This document shows, piece by piece, positions 33,112 to 41,273 of a stretch of DNA of 41,273 nucleotides (the stretch's first letter is position 1; every line of letters begins with the position of its first letter). Origin of the DNA: an uncultured Micrococcales bacterium (GTDB lineage: Bacteria; Actinomycetota; Actinomycetes; Actinomycetales; Microbacteriaceae); NCBI GenBank assembly GCA_913062975.1, contig CAJXZO010000008.1, positions 1-41,273 of the forward strand, in the 5' to 3' direction. Both the position numbers and the translations under genes were made by a program. Under the pieces are notes generated by a model. That model was not told where the DNA came from. It was given only the letters and a program-made list of their open reading frames with translations, and ran no database searches.

Positions 33112-33591
33112 CTAGTGGTCCCACCCTTCCATATCGTCTGGAGTGCGAAGATTTCTCTCTCCAACAATGCCAGCAGCTACAGTCATTATTGAGCTCAAAG
33201 AGCCAATAATGGCGATAGCTGGGAATAACTGGTTCGGTGTGTTCAAAACCAAAAAAATCAAAGCCCCCAAGTGCCACCCTAGAAAACCACTCCCGACATA
33301 CGCCACTGCCTTTGTCAAAACCAATAATCGGAAGGACCAAATTGGATCTGGTCTTGCCGGCCTATTGGCAATTTTTCCTTCAGAGAATTCTGCCAACTTT
33401 CTCTGGTAGCTTCTGATTCTGAGTGTCAGTAAATAAACCACTAGACCGGTTATGAACAAATTTACTGCCAGCAGTGGATTGCTATAAAGCAGTTGAAACC
33501 CGCTGGTTAGCAACCATTGCATATAAAAATAGGCAAGTGCGGACCAAACAATCGCAATTGCAGCCAATTGCGAGATTTGCAGAGTTTTCAA
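33112..33591 (-). CDS. DUF3180 family membrane protein
   Basis: 159 residues with four transmembrane helices (about 8-27, 39-58, 92-113, 120-145). The LTKAVAYVGSGFLGWHLGAL region is typical of DUF3180, which follows folK in many actinobacteria. Function is unknown. The start is TTG 33591, directly after the folK TAG stop, with GGGTGG upstream. Confidence 0.85.
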   Translation of the reverse strand: MKTLQISQLAAIAIVWSALAYFYMQWLLTSGFQLLYSNPLLAVNLFITGLVVYLLTLRIRSYQRKLAEFSEGKIANRPARPDPIWSFRLLVLTKAVAYVGSGFLGWHLGALIFLVLNTPNQLFPAIAIIGSLSSIMTVAAGIVGERNLRTPDDMEGWDH

Positions 33592-34080
33592 CTAAACCAC
33601 CCGGACCTGAGACTGAAATCGCGCAGCCAGTTTAGAAACTGGTCCATGACCGGGCAATACGGCATCTGTGCTGATCTCTGCCCAGGGAATCAACACAAAA
33701 CCCCGCTGATGCGCCCTTGGGTGGGGAATCTGCAAAGACTTGGTTTGTATAAATTCTTTTCCATAAACCACGATGTCGATATCCAGAGTCCTAGCTCCCC
33801 AACGCTGAAGCCTGATTCGACCGTGGTTATTTTCAATTTCAAAAAGTTCACCAAGTAGTTTTTTGGGCTTCAAAGATGTTTCAATTTCCACCGCGCAGTT
33901 GAGAAATTTAGGTTCGGATTCATCCTCGCCAGCCAAAGTCACCGCCACTGACTCATAAAAAGAGCTGATCTTCACAAGCTCCACGCCCTCTATTTTGGCA
34001 ATTTCTCGAATAGCACTATTCAGGGTGGATTCACGATCCCCTAGATTTCCACCAAGCGAGAGAATTGCCTCAGTCATCAT
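33592..34080 (-). CDS. folK: 6-hydroxymethyl-7,8-dihydropterin pyrophosphokinase
   Basis: 162 residues. Family motifs are ILSLGGNLGDRESTLNSAI at the N-terminus and RWGARTLDIDIVVYG near 90 with IPHPRAHQRGFVLIPW near 118. It phosphorylates the pterin before FolP. The start ATG overlaps the folB stop (TAATG). Confidence 0.95.
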   Translation of the reverse strand: MMTEAILSLGGNLGDRESTLNSAIREIAKIEGVELVKISSFYESVAVTLAGEDESEPKFLNCAVEIETSLKPKKLLGELFEIENNHGRIRLQRWGARTLDIDIVVYGKEFIQTKSLQIPHPRAHQRGFVLIPWAEISTDAVLPGHGPVSKLAARFQSQVRVV

Positions 34081-34445
34081 TACTCCGATGTAAGCAGTGC
34101 TGTCACAGAAACGTCGGTAAAAGGAACCTGAATTGGAGCACTCGGCTTATGAACGGTCACCTCAACAGACCTGACCAGTAAGAACTTATGAAGAATGCTG
34201 GTAGCAATTCGATTTGCCAACACCTCTATTAGATTCACAGGCTCCCCTCGAATCTCAGAGTGTATAAGTTCGGCAACCGCTCCGTAATCAACGGCATCTT
34301 CGATGTTGTCTCTCAAAACGGCTTGAATTGCATCGACCTCCAGCTCGCAGTCAACAATGAAGGTTTGACCGACTTTGCGCTCATCGGGCAACACCCCGTG
34401 ATAACCGAAAGCCTCGATGCCGGTTAGCTTGATTATCTGGTTCAT
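34080..34445 (-). CDS. folB: Dihydroneopterin aldolase
   Basis: 121 residues, the usual length. GIEAFGYHGVLPDERKVGQTF (near 9-29), DYGAVAELIHSEI and SVEVTVHKPSAPIQVPFTDVSV near 95 are typical. Its ATG overlaps the folP stop as ATGA. Confidence 0.95.
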   Translation of the reverse strand: MNQIIKLTGIEAFGYHGVLPDERKVGQTFIVDCELEVDAIQAVLRDNIEDAVDYGAVAELIHSEIRGEPVNLIEVLANRIATSILHKFLLVRSVEVTVHKPSAPIQVPFTDVSVTALLTSE

Positions 34446-35248
34446 TGAAATTTACCCAACTGTTCGACCAGGTTGATTGCATCCTGCGATGCTTGGACGT
34501 TATGAACTCTAATCCCCCAGAGACTGTGTTGCATCAATAATGCAGTCAGCACAGCTGTCGCTAAATCTCTTCGCTGGTTGTCCATCTCGGTCATTTCAGG
34601 GTCCAGCGCACTTGATAAAAACCTTTTTCTGGAGTGCCCAACCAAGATTGGCATCTGCAGTTTTTTCAGCTCATCCAGCCTTGCAACCAACTCCCAGTTC
34701 TGACCCATATCTTTGTTAAACCCAAGACCTGGATCGACGATGATTTTGTCTTTGGAGATTCCAGCACCGATGGCTCGATCCAGTTGTTTGGAAATCTCAG
34801 CAACAACCTCTTGGGCAACGTTTTTGTAATCAGCCTCTGAATACATCTCTTTTGAGTGACCGCGCCAGTGGCTGAGGATGTAGTGGGCATCGTTTGCCGC
34901 CACCACCTTGTGCATATCACTGTCCGCCAACCCTCCACTGACATCGTTGATATACCTAGCACCCATGCTCAATGCAATCTCAGCGGTTGAGGCATTCATG
35001 GTGTCAACGCTTAGGTCAACAACCTCCGCTAAATCATTCAACACAGGTAATAATCTGCGCTGCTCTTCAGCGCTGTCAATTCGTTCAGAACCGGGCTTAG
35101 TTGACTCGGCACCAACATCAATAATCTCCGCCCCCTGCAAGTGCATAAGCTGCGCTTGAGCATAAGCAGCCTGCGGGTCATTGAACATGCCACCATCGCT
35201 GAAGCTATCGGGGGTTAGGTTCAAAACTCCCATTAGTTTTGGTCTCAT
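34442..35248 (-). CDS. folP: Dihydropteroate synthase
   Basis: 268 residues. Signature MGVLNLTPDSFSDGG near 6-20, AEIIDVGAESTKPGS near 40, INDVSGG near 98 and VGHSRKRFL near 200. It condenses pterin pyrophosphate with p-aminobenzoate and is the sulfonamide target. Its ATG overlaps the folE stop (ATGA). Confidence 0.96.
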   Translation of the reverse strand: MRPKLMGVLNLTPDSFSDGGMFNDPQAAYAQAQLMHLQGAEIIDVGAESTKPGSERIDSAEEQRRLLPVLNDLAEVVDLSVDTMNASTAEIALSMGARYINDVSGGLADSDMHKVVAANDAHYILSHWRGHSKEMYSEADYKNVAQEVVAEISKQLDRAIGAGISKDKIIVDPGLGFNKDMGQNWELVARLDELKKLQMPILVGHSRKRFLSSALDPEMTEMDNQRRDLATAVLTALLMQHSLWGIRVHNVQASQDAINLVEQLGKFQ

Positions 35249-35796
35249 TTTGAAATAAGCCCCATCGCCTCCTGGCGATGCTCAATCTGTTGCATCACTC
35301 CGCGAGCAGAACTGGTGACAGTTTCGACCTCGGGCTGTCTGGCACCCCTGCTTGCCACACACTGGTGCTTTGCCTCTAGGACAACCAAAACACCCTTTGG
35401 GGAAAGGCCCGCTTCAATTGCATCGGCAATTTCATTGCCCAAGTTTTCTTGCAACTGCGGTCTGGCCGCCAGGGTTTCAACCACCTTGGCGATTCGACCA
35501 AGACCAATGATTTTTCCACCTGGCAGATAAGCCACGTGAGCAACACCGGTGAAAGGAAGCAGGTGGTGCTCACATATCGAAACAAGCTCGATGTCTTTCA
35601 ACATCACCAAATCTGTTGATTCTGCAGGAAAGGTTTCGTCTAAAAATTGAACAGGGTCAACACCGATGCCCTTGAAAAACTCGTGATAGCTCTCACTAAC
35701 AAAACCCGGTGTCTGCTGAAACTGCTCATGATCTGGGTCTTCACCAATTGATAAAAGCAGTTCCCGAACCGCCTTTTTGATCCGCTCGGCGTCCAT
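35245..35796 (-). CDS. folE: GTP cyclohydrolase I
   Basis: 183 residues, first enzyme of folate synthesis. Zinc and active-site motifs are SICEHHLLPFTGVAHVAYLPG (near 72) and AKHQCVASRGARQP near 142. The ATG shares a base with the ftsH stop (TAATG). Confidence 0.96.
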   Translation of the reverse strand: MDAERIKKAVRELLLSIGEDPDHEQFQQTPGFVSESYHEFFKGIGVDPVQFLDETFPAESTDLVMLKDIELVSICEHHLLPFTGVAHVAYLPGGKIIGLGRIAKVVETLAARPQLQENLGNEIADAIEAGLSPKGVLVVLEAKHQCVASRGARQPEVETVTSSARGVMQQIEHRQEAMGLISK

Positions 35797-37835
35797 TAGC
35801 TTTTATCGTCGGCTTTGGTGGATGCGGACTTGGAAGCTGTTTTTGTAGCTGTCTTAGGGGAGGCCTTAGCCTTGGCCTTGGCAGCGGGCTTCTTAGGCTC
35901 AACCTTCTTCCGCTCAGGTACCTCTACTGGCCCTTTTTTGGAGTGGGGACGGGTTTCGCTAGAGTGCCAGACCTTACGCTGAGGCAGTTTCTTCACTGGC
36001 TCAAAAATGGTCTCGATGTCCTCTTGATTTAGAGTCTCTCGCTCCAAAAGCTGCTCAGCCAATGAATCCAATACTGCGCGGTTTTTGGTCAGTGCCTGGT
36101 GAGCTTCGTTTAGGGCACTATCCAGAATTTTCTGAACCTCCTCATCAACCAGCTCCGCTAAACGGTCTGAGTAATCTTTTGAACTTCCAAGATCTCTTCC
36201 CAGGAATGGCTCGCTGGAACCACTTCCCAAAGAAATAGAGCCAACCTCGGAACTCATTCCATATTTGGTGACCATCATGCGAGCGGTTGATGTTGCTTTC
36301 TCGAAATCATTACTTGCACCCGTGGTTGGATCGTGGAAAACAATTTCCTCAGCAACACGTCCACCCATCGCATAGGCAATCTGATCCAATAATTGATTTC
36401 TAGAAACCGAGTAGCGATCTTCCATCGGAAGCACCATGGTGTAACCAAGGGCTCTGCCTCTGGGCAAGATGGTGACCTTAGTCACCGGGTCACTGTTGTT
36501 TAGTGAGGCAGCAACTAGCGCGTGACCTGCTTCGTGGTAGGCGGTAATCAGCCTCTCGTTATCTTTCATCAACGAGTTTTTCTTTTGAGGGCCACCGATA
36601 ACTCGGTCAATCGCCTCATCCAAAACTCCATCATCAATCTTCTTTTTGCCTAGCCTTGCGGCAAGCAATGCGGCCTCATTCAAAACGTTTGCAAGATCTG
36701 CACCGGTAAACCCAGGTGTTCTACGAGCAATGGTGGCTAGGTCAACATCTTTAGCCATGGGCTTGTTTTTGGAGTGAACCTTCAAAATCTTTTCGCGACC
36801 CACTAAATCAGGAGCTCCAACACCAACTTGACGATCAAATCGACCCGGACGCAACAAAGCAGGGTCCAAAACATCAGGACGGTTAGTGGCTGCAATCAAA
36901 ATAACGTTGGTGTTGGTGTCAAAACCATCCATCTCAACAAGCAGCTGGTTCAGCGTCTGCTCACGCTCATCGTTTCCACCACCGACACCTGTTCCACGGT
37001 GACGACCAACGGCATCAATTTCATCAACAAAGATAATCGCTGGAGCGCTCTGCTTGGCCTGCTCAAAAAGATCTCTAACCCTAGAGGCACCAACACCCAC
37101 AAACATCTCAACAAAATCACTACCGGAAATTGAGAAGAAAGGAACTCCCGCCTCACCAGCTACCGCCTTGGCAACAAGCGTTTTTCCAGTTCCAGGGGGG
37201 CCATAGAGCAAAACACCGCGAGGAATCTTTGCTCCTAGGTCTCTAAATTTCTTGGGCTCCTGCAAAAACTCTTTGAGCTCATGCAGTTCTTCCATGGCCT
37301 CTTCAACACCAGCAACATCTTTGAAGGTGATGTCAGATGATTCCTTGCTCACCACCTTGGCTTTTGACTTACCAAACTGCATTACTCGGTTGTTTCCACC
37401 CAGAGCACCACTCATGATGAACCAGAAGATCAAACCAATCAAAATAAATGGAAGCAGTGTTCCCAACAGAGAAAGAATCCAAGGGGTGTTTGGAACCTCG
37501 TCGGTCCAACCATCAGGGGGTTGTGCTGACTGCACCAATTCAGCAATGAATTGGTCTCTGCCGGTTACGAAGTAAAACTGAACTTCATTACCCAGCGAAC
37601 CATCGGGGCTAGTGAGGGTAAGGTCAACTCGTTGCTCGCCATCAAAGACGACCGCCCTTTCAACATTTCCGCTCTGCAGATATTCAATCCCCTGCTGAGT
37701 GTCAACTTTTTGGAACCCTCCGCCGGTTAGCAGAGAGGAGCCAATCAGCAGGACACCGACCGCTACCGCAATCCAGATCCACGGTCCGCTGAGGATTCTT
37801 TTAGCTAATGGCTTCTTCTTTTTGTCTTCGCTCAC
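35796..37835 (-). CDS. ftsH: ATP-dependent zinc metalloprotease FtsH
   Basis: 679 residues. Transmembrane segments near 19-38 and 120-142; AAA+ Walker A GPPGTGKT (212-219), Walker B IIFVDEID (267-274); metalloprotease HEAGH (434-438). The last 60 residues are Lys/Ala/Pro-rich and disordered, as in other actinobacterial FtsH. GTG 37835 overlaps the hpt stop as GTGA, with AGGAAA just upstream. Confidence 0.97.
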   Translation of the reverse strand: MSEDKKKKPLAKRILSGPWIWIAVAVGVLLIGSSLLTGGGFQKVDTQQGIEYLQSGNVERAVVFDGEQRVDLTLTSPDGSLGNEVQFYFVTGRDQFIAELVQSAQPPDGWTDEVPNTPWILSLLGTLLPFILIGLIFWFIMSGALGGNNRVMQFGKSKAKVVSKESSDITFKDVAGVEEAMEELHELKEFLQEPKKFRDLGAKIPRGVLLYGPPGTGKTLVAKAVAGEAGVPFFSISGSDFVEMFVGVGASRVRDLFEQAKQSAPAIIFVDEIDAVGRHRGTGVGGGNDEREQTLNQLLVEMDGFDTNTNVILIAATNRPDVLDPALLRPGRFDRQVGVGAPDLVGREKILKVHSKNKPMAKDVDLATIARRTPGFTGADLANVLNEAALLAARLGKKKIDDGVLDEAIDRVIGGPQKKNSLMKDNERLITAYHEAGHALVAASLNNSDPVTKVTILPRGRALGYTMVLPMEDRYSVSRNQLLDQIAYAMGGRVAEEIVFHDPTTGASNDFEKATSTARMMVTKYGMSSEVGSISLGSGSSEPFLGRDLGSSKDYSDRLAELVDEEVQKILDSALNEAHQALTKNRAVLDSLAEQLLERETLNQEDIETIFEPVKKLPQRKVWHSSETRPHSKKGPVEVPERKKVEPKKPAAKAKAKASPKTATKTASKSASTKADDKS

Positions 37836-38383
37836 TTTTTCCTATAAATCTTTGGGTCCAATATCCCCACACCCTTCAAAGAACGGTAGTGCTCGTTGTA
37901 ATCCAACCCGTATCCGACAACAAATTCATTTGGAATGTCAAACCCAACCCACTTGACATCAATTTCCACCTTGTTGGCATCGGGCTTTCTCAAAAGGGTC
38001 ACTACCTCCACAGATTTTGCCCCACGAGCCTTCAGGTTTGCTGTGAGCCAGGACAGAGTTAGTCCTGTGTCAACGATGTCCTCAACAATCAAAACATCTC
38101 TACCCAAAACATCTGTGTCTAAGTCTTTCAAGATTCGAACAACGCCACTGCTGGTTGTTCCAGAACCATAGGAGCTAACCGCCATCCAATCCATCCCCAC
38201 CGGCTCACCCATTTCCCGGAGCAAGTCGGCCATGAACATCACCGCTCCCTTGAGCACGCCAACGCATAAAACATTGCCACCTTTGTAGTGGTTGTCTATT
38301 TCAGCAGCAAGCTCAACAACTTTTTGTTGAATCTGCTCAGGGGACACTAAAACTTCAGAGATATCTGGGTGGTTCAGCTGCAC
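37832..38383 (-). CDS. hpt: Hypoxanthine phosphoribosyltransferase
   Basis: 183 residues. The PRPP-binding loop is VLIVEDIVDTGLTLSWL near 95-111, with GVLKGAVMFMADLLR near 42 and the C-terminal KWVGFDIPNEFVVGYGLDY. It is a purine-salvage enzyme. The start is GTG 38383, with AGGAG 5 nt upstream. Confidence 0.95.
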   Translation of the reverse strand: MQLNHPDISEVLVSPEQIQQKVVELAAEIDNHYKGGNVLCVGVLKGAVMFMADLLREMGEPVGMDWMAVSSYGSGTTSSGVVRILKDLDTDVLGRDVLIVEDIVDTGLTLSWLTANLKARGAKSVEVVTLLRKPDANKVEIDVKWVGFDIPNEFVVGYGLDYNEHYRSLKGVGILDPKIYRKK

Positions 38384-38391
38384 AGCCGCTC

Positions 38392-39351
38392 CTAATCGAG
38401 ATGGAGATTGTTACCGACCCTCTCTACTGTAATGCCTGGAACAGACAGTGGTCCCTGCCCGTGCCAATTGGTTACCAGCTTCTCTATTTCCAAAACGTGC
38501 ACTCGGCTCAATTCAACCCCGTTTAGCTGTCCCAATTTATGAATGATTCTTCTTCTCAACGAATTGTCTACAAATTGCAGGTATTCAACGGAAACAACCT
38601 TGGGGTTTCCCAACTGCTCGATGTGATTTTCAACAATGGGTTGGATGATTTCCTCCGCCTCCCGCATCTGATCGGCAGTTCTTGCTAACCCTGAAACCAC
38701 GCCCGAGGAACCCGAAGCTTCAAGTTGAGCCAAGATTTTTCTGATCTCAACCCTGGCAAACTTGGAATCCTCATTTTGTGGGTCATCCCAAAACTCAATC
38801 CCCTGATCAGCACAAGCCTGTCTGAGACTTGCTCGTGATAATTGCAAAAAAGGCCTGAGGTAATTTCCACTCACCTGCTGCATGCCAGCAATTGATCTCG
38901 GACCACTGCCTCGCATAAGTCCCAACAAAACACTCTCGGCCTGATCGTTTTGGTTGTGACCTAAAACTAGATAGTCAGCATCAAATTCAGTGAGCGCATT
39001 TTCGAAAGCCTCATACCTTGCATCCCTTGCGGCATTTTCCATGCCCCCCTGTTTGCCCACTGTCACTTTTTTGATTACCGCTTTCACTCCAAGGCCTTCA
39101 GCGGTCTTTTTGGCATTTTCAGCAACCTCAGCACTGTTTGATTGCAGAGAGTGATTGATGATGATGGCAATTGGTTCAATGCTCAGCTTTTCTGCCTCAA
39201 AGCCAATTGCCGCAGTTAGTGAGAGTGAATCAGCACCGCCGCTGAGCCCAATCAAAAGCCTTTGGTTATTAATTCCAAGGCTTTCCAATAACTCCCGAAT
39301 TGCTCTTCTGCTGTCAGCAACCTCGGGGGTCAATCTTGGTCGGTCAGGCAA
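38392..39351 (-). CDS. tilS: tRNA(Ile)-lysidine synthetase
   Basis: 319 residues. The PP-loop motif SGGADS is at 37-42; GHNQNDQAESVLLGLMRGSG lies near 137. It modifies the CAU anticodon of tRNA-Ile2. The start TTG 39351 gives an N-terminus MPDRPRLTPEVADSRRAIR typical of actinobacterial TilS; no in-frame ATG is close. It heads the long minus-strand operon, 50 bp from divergent ppa. Confidence 0.94.
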   Translation of the reverse strand: MPDRPRLTPEVADSRRAIRELLESLGINNQRLLIGLSGGADSLSLTAAIGFEAEKLSIEPIAIIINHSLQSNSAEVAENAKKTAEGLGVKAVIKKVTVGKQGGMENAARDARYEAFENALTEFDADYLVLGHNQNDQAESVLLGLMRGSGPRSIAGMQQVSGNYLRPFLQLSRASLRQACADQGIEFWDDPQNEDSKFARVEIRKILAQLEASGSSGVVSGLARTADQMREAEEIIQPIVENHIEQLGNPKVVSVEYLQFVDNSLRRRIIHKLGQLNGVELSRVHVLEIEKLVTNWHGQGPLSVPGITVERVGNNLHLD

Positions 39352-39401
39352 AGGCTCAATCCATTCGCTAATCTTTACTTACAACAACTTTAGGAGGGCA
39401 A

Positions 39402-39881
39402 TTGGGCTACGAGGTAGTTATTGAGATTCCAAGGGGATCCAGAAACAAATACGAGGTCGATCACGAGACCGGAAAAGTGATGCTGGACCGCGTTTTATTC
39501 ACCCCCTTCGTATACCCGGTTGACTATGGATTTTTTGAACACACCCTCGGAGGCGACGGTGACCCACTAGACGCCCTAGTACTTTTGGAGTTCCCGGTTT
39601 TCCCAGGTGTTGGCATGAGTGTGAGACCAGTTGGCATGCTGCTGATGGAAGATGACGGTGGTCTGGATGAAAAGGTCATTTGCGTTTTGGATGGTGACCC
39701 TCGCTGGGATCACATTCAAGACATCGACGATGTCCCACAGCAGACTCGCAATGAAATCCAGCACTTCTTTGAGCACTACAAAGACCTAGAGCCAGGCAAG
39801 TGGGTGAAGCTACAGGGTTGGAAAAACCTAAGCGAAACTCAAAAGGTGATTGATAAAGCCTATGAGGATTACAAGGGCTAG
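39402..39881 (+). CDS. ppa: Inorganic pyrophosphatase
   Basis: 159 residues, family [19 protein letters not shown] at the N-terminus, [22 protein letters not shown] near 47 with the metal-binding aspartates, and [12 protein letters not shown] near 129. The start is TTG 39402, with AGGAGGG 5 nt upstream, an exceptionally clear ribosome-binding site that decides it. The stop overlaps the convergent hydrolase stop (CTAG). Confidence 0.95.
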   Translation: MGYEVVIEIPRGSRNKYEVDHETGKVMLDRVLFTPFVYPVDYGFFEHTLGGDGDPLDALVLLEFPVFPGVGMSVRPVGMLLMEDDGGLDEKVICVLDGDPRWDHIQDIDDVPQQTRNEIQHFFEHYKDLEPGKWVKLQGWKNLSETQKVIDKAYEDYKG

Positions 39882-41089
39882 TTCATAGTTGAACTGGCTG
39901 TTGGCCTGCCAGCGTATGGCCAAAGCTCACCGTATCTAACCGGAACAATTCGAACGGTTCTTGCAGGGTTGGGAGCTTCCAGCATCATGCCATCGCCAAG
40001 ATAAATCGCCACGTGGTACTTATCGCCGTTGAATGCAGTTGATCTGCTCCACCAAATGAGATCTCCACGCTGCGCATCTTGGAACGGAACTAGTTTTTGC
40101 TGCTTGGCCATGATGTTGTATTGGGCGGTGGCTGAGTGCCAACCGATATAAACACCCGCTGCAGCATATGCCTTCATGGTGATTCCACTGCAGTCCCAAA
40201 CATTTGGTCCAGCGCCACCAAGCACGTAGCGCTCACCGAGCTGTTCTCTTGCAAAATCAATTGCCTGCTCGACCAATAATTCATTTGGTCCTGAAACGCT
40301 GTAAAGATTTGGGGCTGTTGGGGCGGTGCCAACAGCTCTCTGCCTTGCCTCGGCTGCCAAGCCCTCGGCTCTTTGGCGCTCAAGTTCTTCGGCTGTGTCT
40401 CTCAGTGATGCCAACTGGCGAACCATTTCTGAGTTCAATGCTTCGTTTTCATCAACCTTGGCTTGAACTTCTGCCGCAGCATCCTGAGCTTCAATCAAGG
40501 CTTGTTCGGCAATCTGTCTTTTCTCTTCTAATTCTTCCTCAGCAGAGGAAAGCTCCTGGGCCAATGATTCGGCATTGGCTTGCTTGTTTAGGCTCTGCTG
40601 GTAAATCGTGTCAGTTCTAGAGGCAATGATTTCTTGAGTTCCCAATTGATAAAGAAGATCATCGGCACTCTCTGGATTGAAAAACAATTCCATTGAAGAG
40701 TTTCCGCTGGTGCCCTCACGGAACATCCTGGCAGCCATCCTTCCTAGCTGCAGCTTCACAGCCTCGGCTTCCTCGGTTGCTTCCTTCACCTGAGTTTTCA
40801 AGCTGTCCACCCTGGCACTGATGATTCCGACTTCTTCAACGGCCTGGTTGTATTCCTCGTTTTTGATCAGAGCGATGGCGTTTAGCTCATCAAGTTCTGC
40901 ACCGAGTTCTGCTAAATAACCCTCAAGCTCTTCAATCAGTGCTTCTTTTTCCTCAACGCTGTCCTTGGCATCTTCCACCTCTTGCCAGCTCGGGTAATCC
41001 GGAACAGCGAAAGCCGGGCCCAGAACCGCCCCACTTGCACCCATTGCCAACGCAATGGCTACGGCAATTAGCTTTCCGCGCAGAGTCAT
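39878..41089 (-). CDS. NlpC/P60 peptidoglycan endopeptidase with coiled coil (RipA-like)
   Basis: About 403 residues from ATG 41089, which has AAAGG 5 nt upstream; GTG 41095 is less likely. A signal peptide (about 1-28, ending near AFA) is followed by a long coiled coil (about 35-245) and a C-terminal NlpC/P60 domain with catalytic C300 ([13 protein letters not shown]) and H359 ([12 protein letters not shown]). It cuts peptide stems in peptidoglycan, and the coiled coil probably regulates it, as in RipA/CwlO-type enzymes. Confidence 0.94.
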   Translation of the reverse strand: MTLRGKLIAVAIALAMGASGAVLGPAFAVPDYPSWQEVEDAKDSVEEKEALIEELEGYLAELGAELDELNAIALIKNEEYNQAVEEVGIISARVDSLKTQVKEATEEAEAVKLQLGRMAARMFREGTSGNSSMELFFNPESADDLLYQLGTQEIIASRTDTIYQQSLNKQANAESLAQELSSAEEELEEKRQIAEQALIEAQDAAAEVQAKVDENEALNSEMVRQLASLRDTAEELERQRAEGLAAEARQRAVGTAPTAPNLYSVSGPNELLVEQAIDFAREQLGERYVLGGAGPNVWDCSGITMKAYAAAGVYIGWHSATAQYNIMAKQQKLVPFQDAQRGDLIWWSRSTAFNGDKYHVAIYLGDGMMLEAPNPARTVRIVPVRYGELWPYAGRPTASSTMN

Positions 41090-41230
41090 TAGCACCTTTC
41101 GACAGCAGAAGTTCTCAATTTGAAAATAACATAAACCCTCAAGTAATAGCTTAAGGTAGCCAGCTTGTTGCCTAAATGCTCTAAAACTGAGTAGGATTAT
41201 GCGTCGGTGCTCTCAATCGCTTGATAGAGA
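41090..41230. promoter_or_regulatory. Promoter region between the NlpC/P60 gene and tRNA-Glu
   Basis: The 141-bp gap holds the upstream sequences of both divergent genes. For tRNA-Glu, TTGCCT (41168-41173), 18 bp, TAGGAT (41192-41197) is a possible -35/-10 pair. For the hydrolase, TATGTT on the minus strand is a possible -10. No riboswitch-like conserved core was recognised. Confidence 0.35.
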
Positions 41231-41273
41231 GGCCCCATCGTTTAGCGGCCTAGGACGCCGCCCTTTCACGGCG
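41231..41273 (+). tRNA. tRNA-Glu (anticodon TTC), 3' part outside the window
   Basis: Begins GGCCCCA, U8, C9, then D arm GTTTAGCGGCCTAGGAC and anticodon stem CCGCC with loop CTTTCAC and anticodon TTC at 41265-41267. The 3' half is beyond the window. The sequence closely follows actinobacterial tRNA-Glu. Confidence 0.95.

Noticed and set aside
38384-38394. TAGGAG before hpt as another stop/-10 fusion
   Set aside because: The sixth base is G and the spacing is 5 nt; AGGAG reads better as a Shine-Dalgarno sequence.
41090-41230. c-di-AMP (ydaO-type) riboswitch upstream of the NlpC/P60 gene
   Set aside because: Such switches precede similar hydrolases in actinobacteria, but I could not find the conserved core and the gap is short and shared with tRNA-Glu.
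1-41273. Mobile elements, prophage, CRISPR, restriction or toxin systems
   Set aside because: No transposase, integrase, spaced direct repeats or defence genes are seen; tRNA genes at both ends show no adjacent attachment repeats within the window.

Overview
The window looks like chromosome of a small-genome actinobacterium, most like the freshwater or marine Microbacteriaceae (Luna/Aquiluna/Rhodoluna type). This is inferred from gene content and order: tilS-hpt-ftsH-folE-folP-folB-folK-DUF3180-DUF2520-panC-lysS, ClpC, a menaquinone set next to ResABC/CcdA cytochrome c maturation, FprA, DUF4229 and the 32-residue protein bS22. Base composition is moderate for the phylum (GC in the 40s by eye). 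Genes are packed very tightly. I count 50 protein genes and two tRNA genes cut by the window ends (tRNA-Tyr left, tRNA-Glu right). I see no insertion sequence, prophage, CRISPR array or rRNA, and no stretch over 300 bases without a gene.

Layout. 1-1648: tRNA-Tyr(GTA), a LacI-type regulator and YajQ. 1635-8322 (minus): a short exported/membrane protein, menG, a polyprenyl diphosphate synthase, fprA, a response regulator, a membrane histidine kinase and manA. 8375-15504: menaquinone genes on both strands (menF, menD, menA, menE, menB, menC) with two small membrane proteins. 15489-19907 (minus): phosphoglycerate-mutase-like protein, resA, ccdA, resB, ccsA. 19964-21274: an AspRS of archaeal/non-discriminating type. 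21271-23803: an Xre regulator with two membrane proteins, a glutaredoxin-like protein and a HAD phosphatase. 23811-29792 (minus): bS22, a 2TM protein, an ArsR-type regulator, proC, a secreted protein, GNAT, SOUL and clpC. 29882-39351 (minus): the lysS/pan/fol/ftsH/tilS operon. 39402-41089: ppa and an NlpC/P60 hydrolase.

How the genes fit together. menF-D-C-E-B-A-G plus the polyprenyl synthase supply menaquinone; only menH is not seen. ResA/CcdA/ResB/CcsA assemble c-type cytochromes that use those electrons. The fol genes give tetrahydrofolate, and panC with its DUF2520 neighbour gives pantothenate. ClpC and FtsH are quality-control proteases.

The most striking signal is regulatory. About a dozen start codons are preceded by a hexamer of form TAnnnT exactly 6 nt upstream, with no Shine-Dalgarno sequence, as expected for leaderless transcripts that begin at the start codon. 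In five places the TAG stop codon of the upstream gene is the first half of that hexamer, giving a constant 9-bp gene gap. Between menB and menC one near-palindromic 7-mer, TAGACTA, can serve as -10 in both directions. Genes without this element overlap the previous stop (ATGA, TTGA, GTGA, TAATG) or carry a recognisable Shine-Dalgarno sequence. Most convergent pairs share stop codons or overlap, leaving no room for ordinary terminators.
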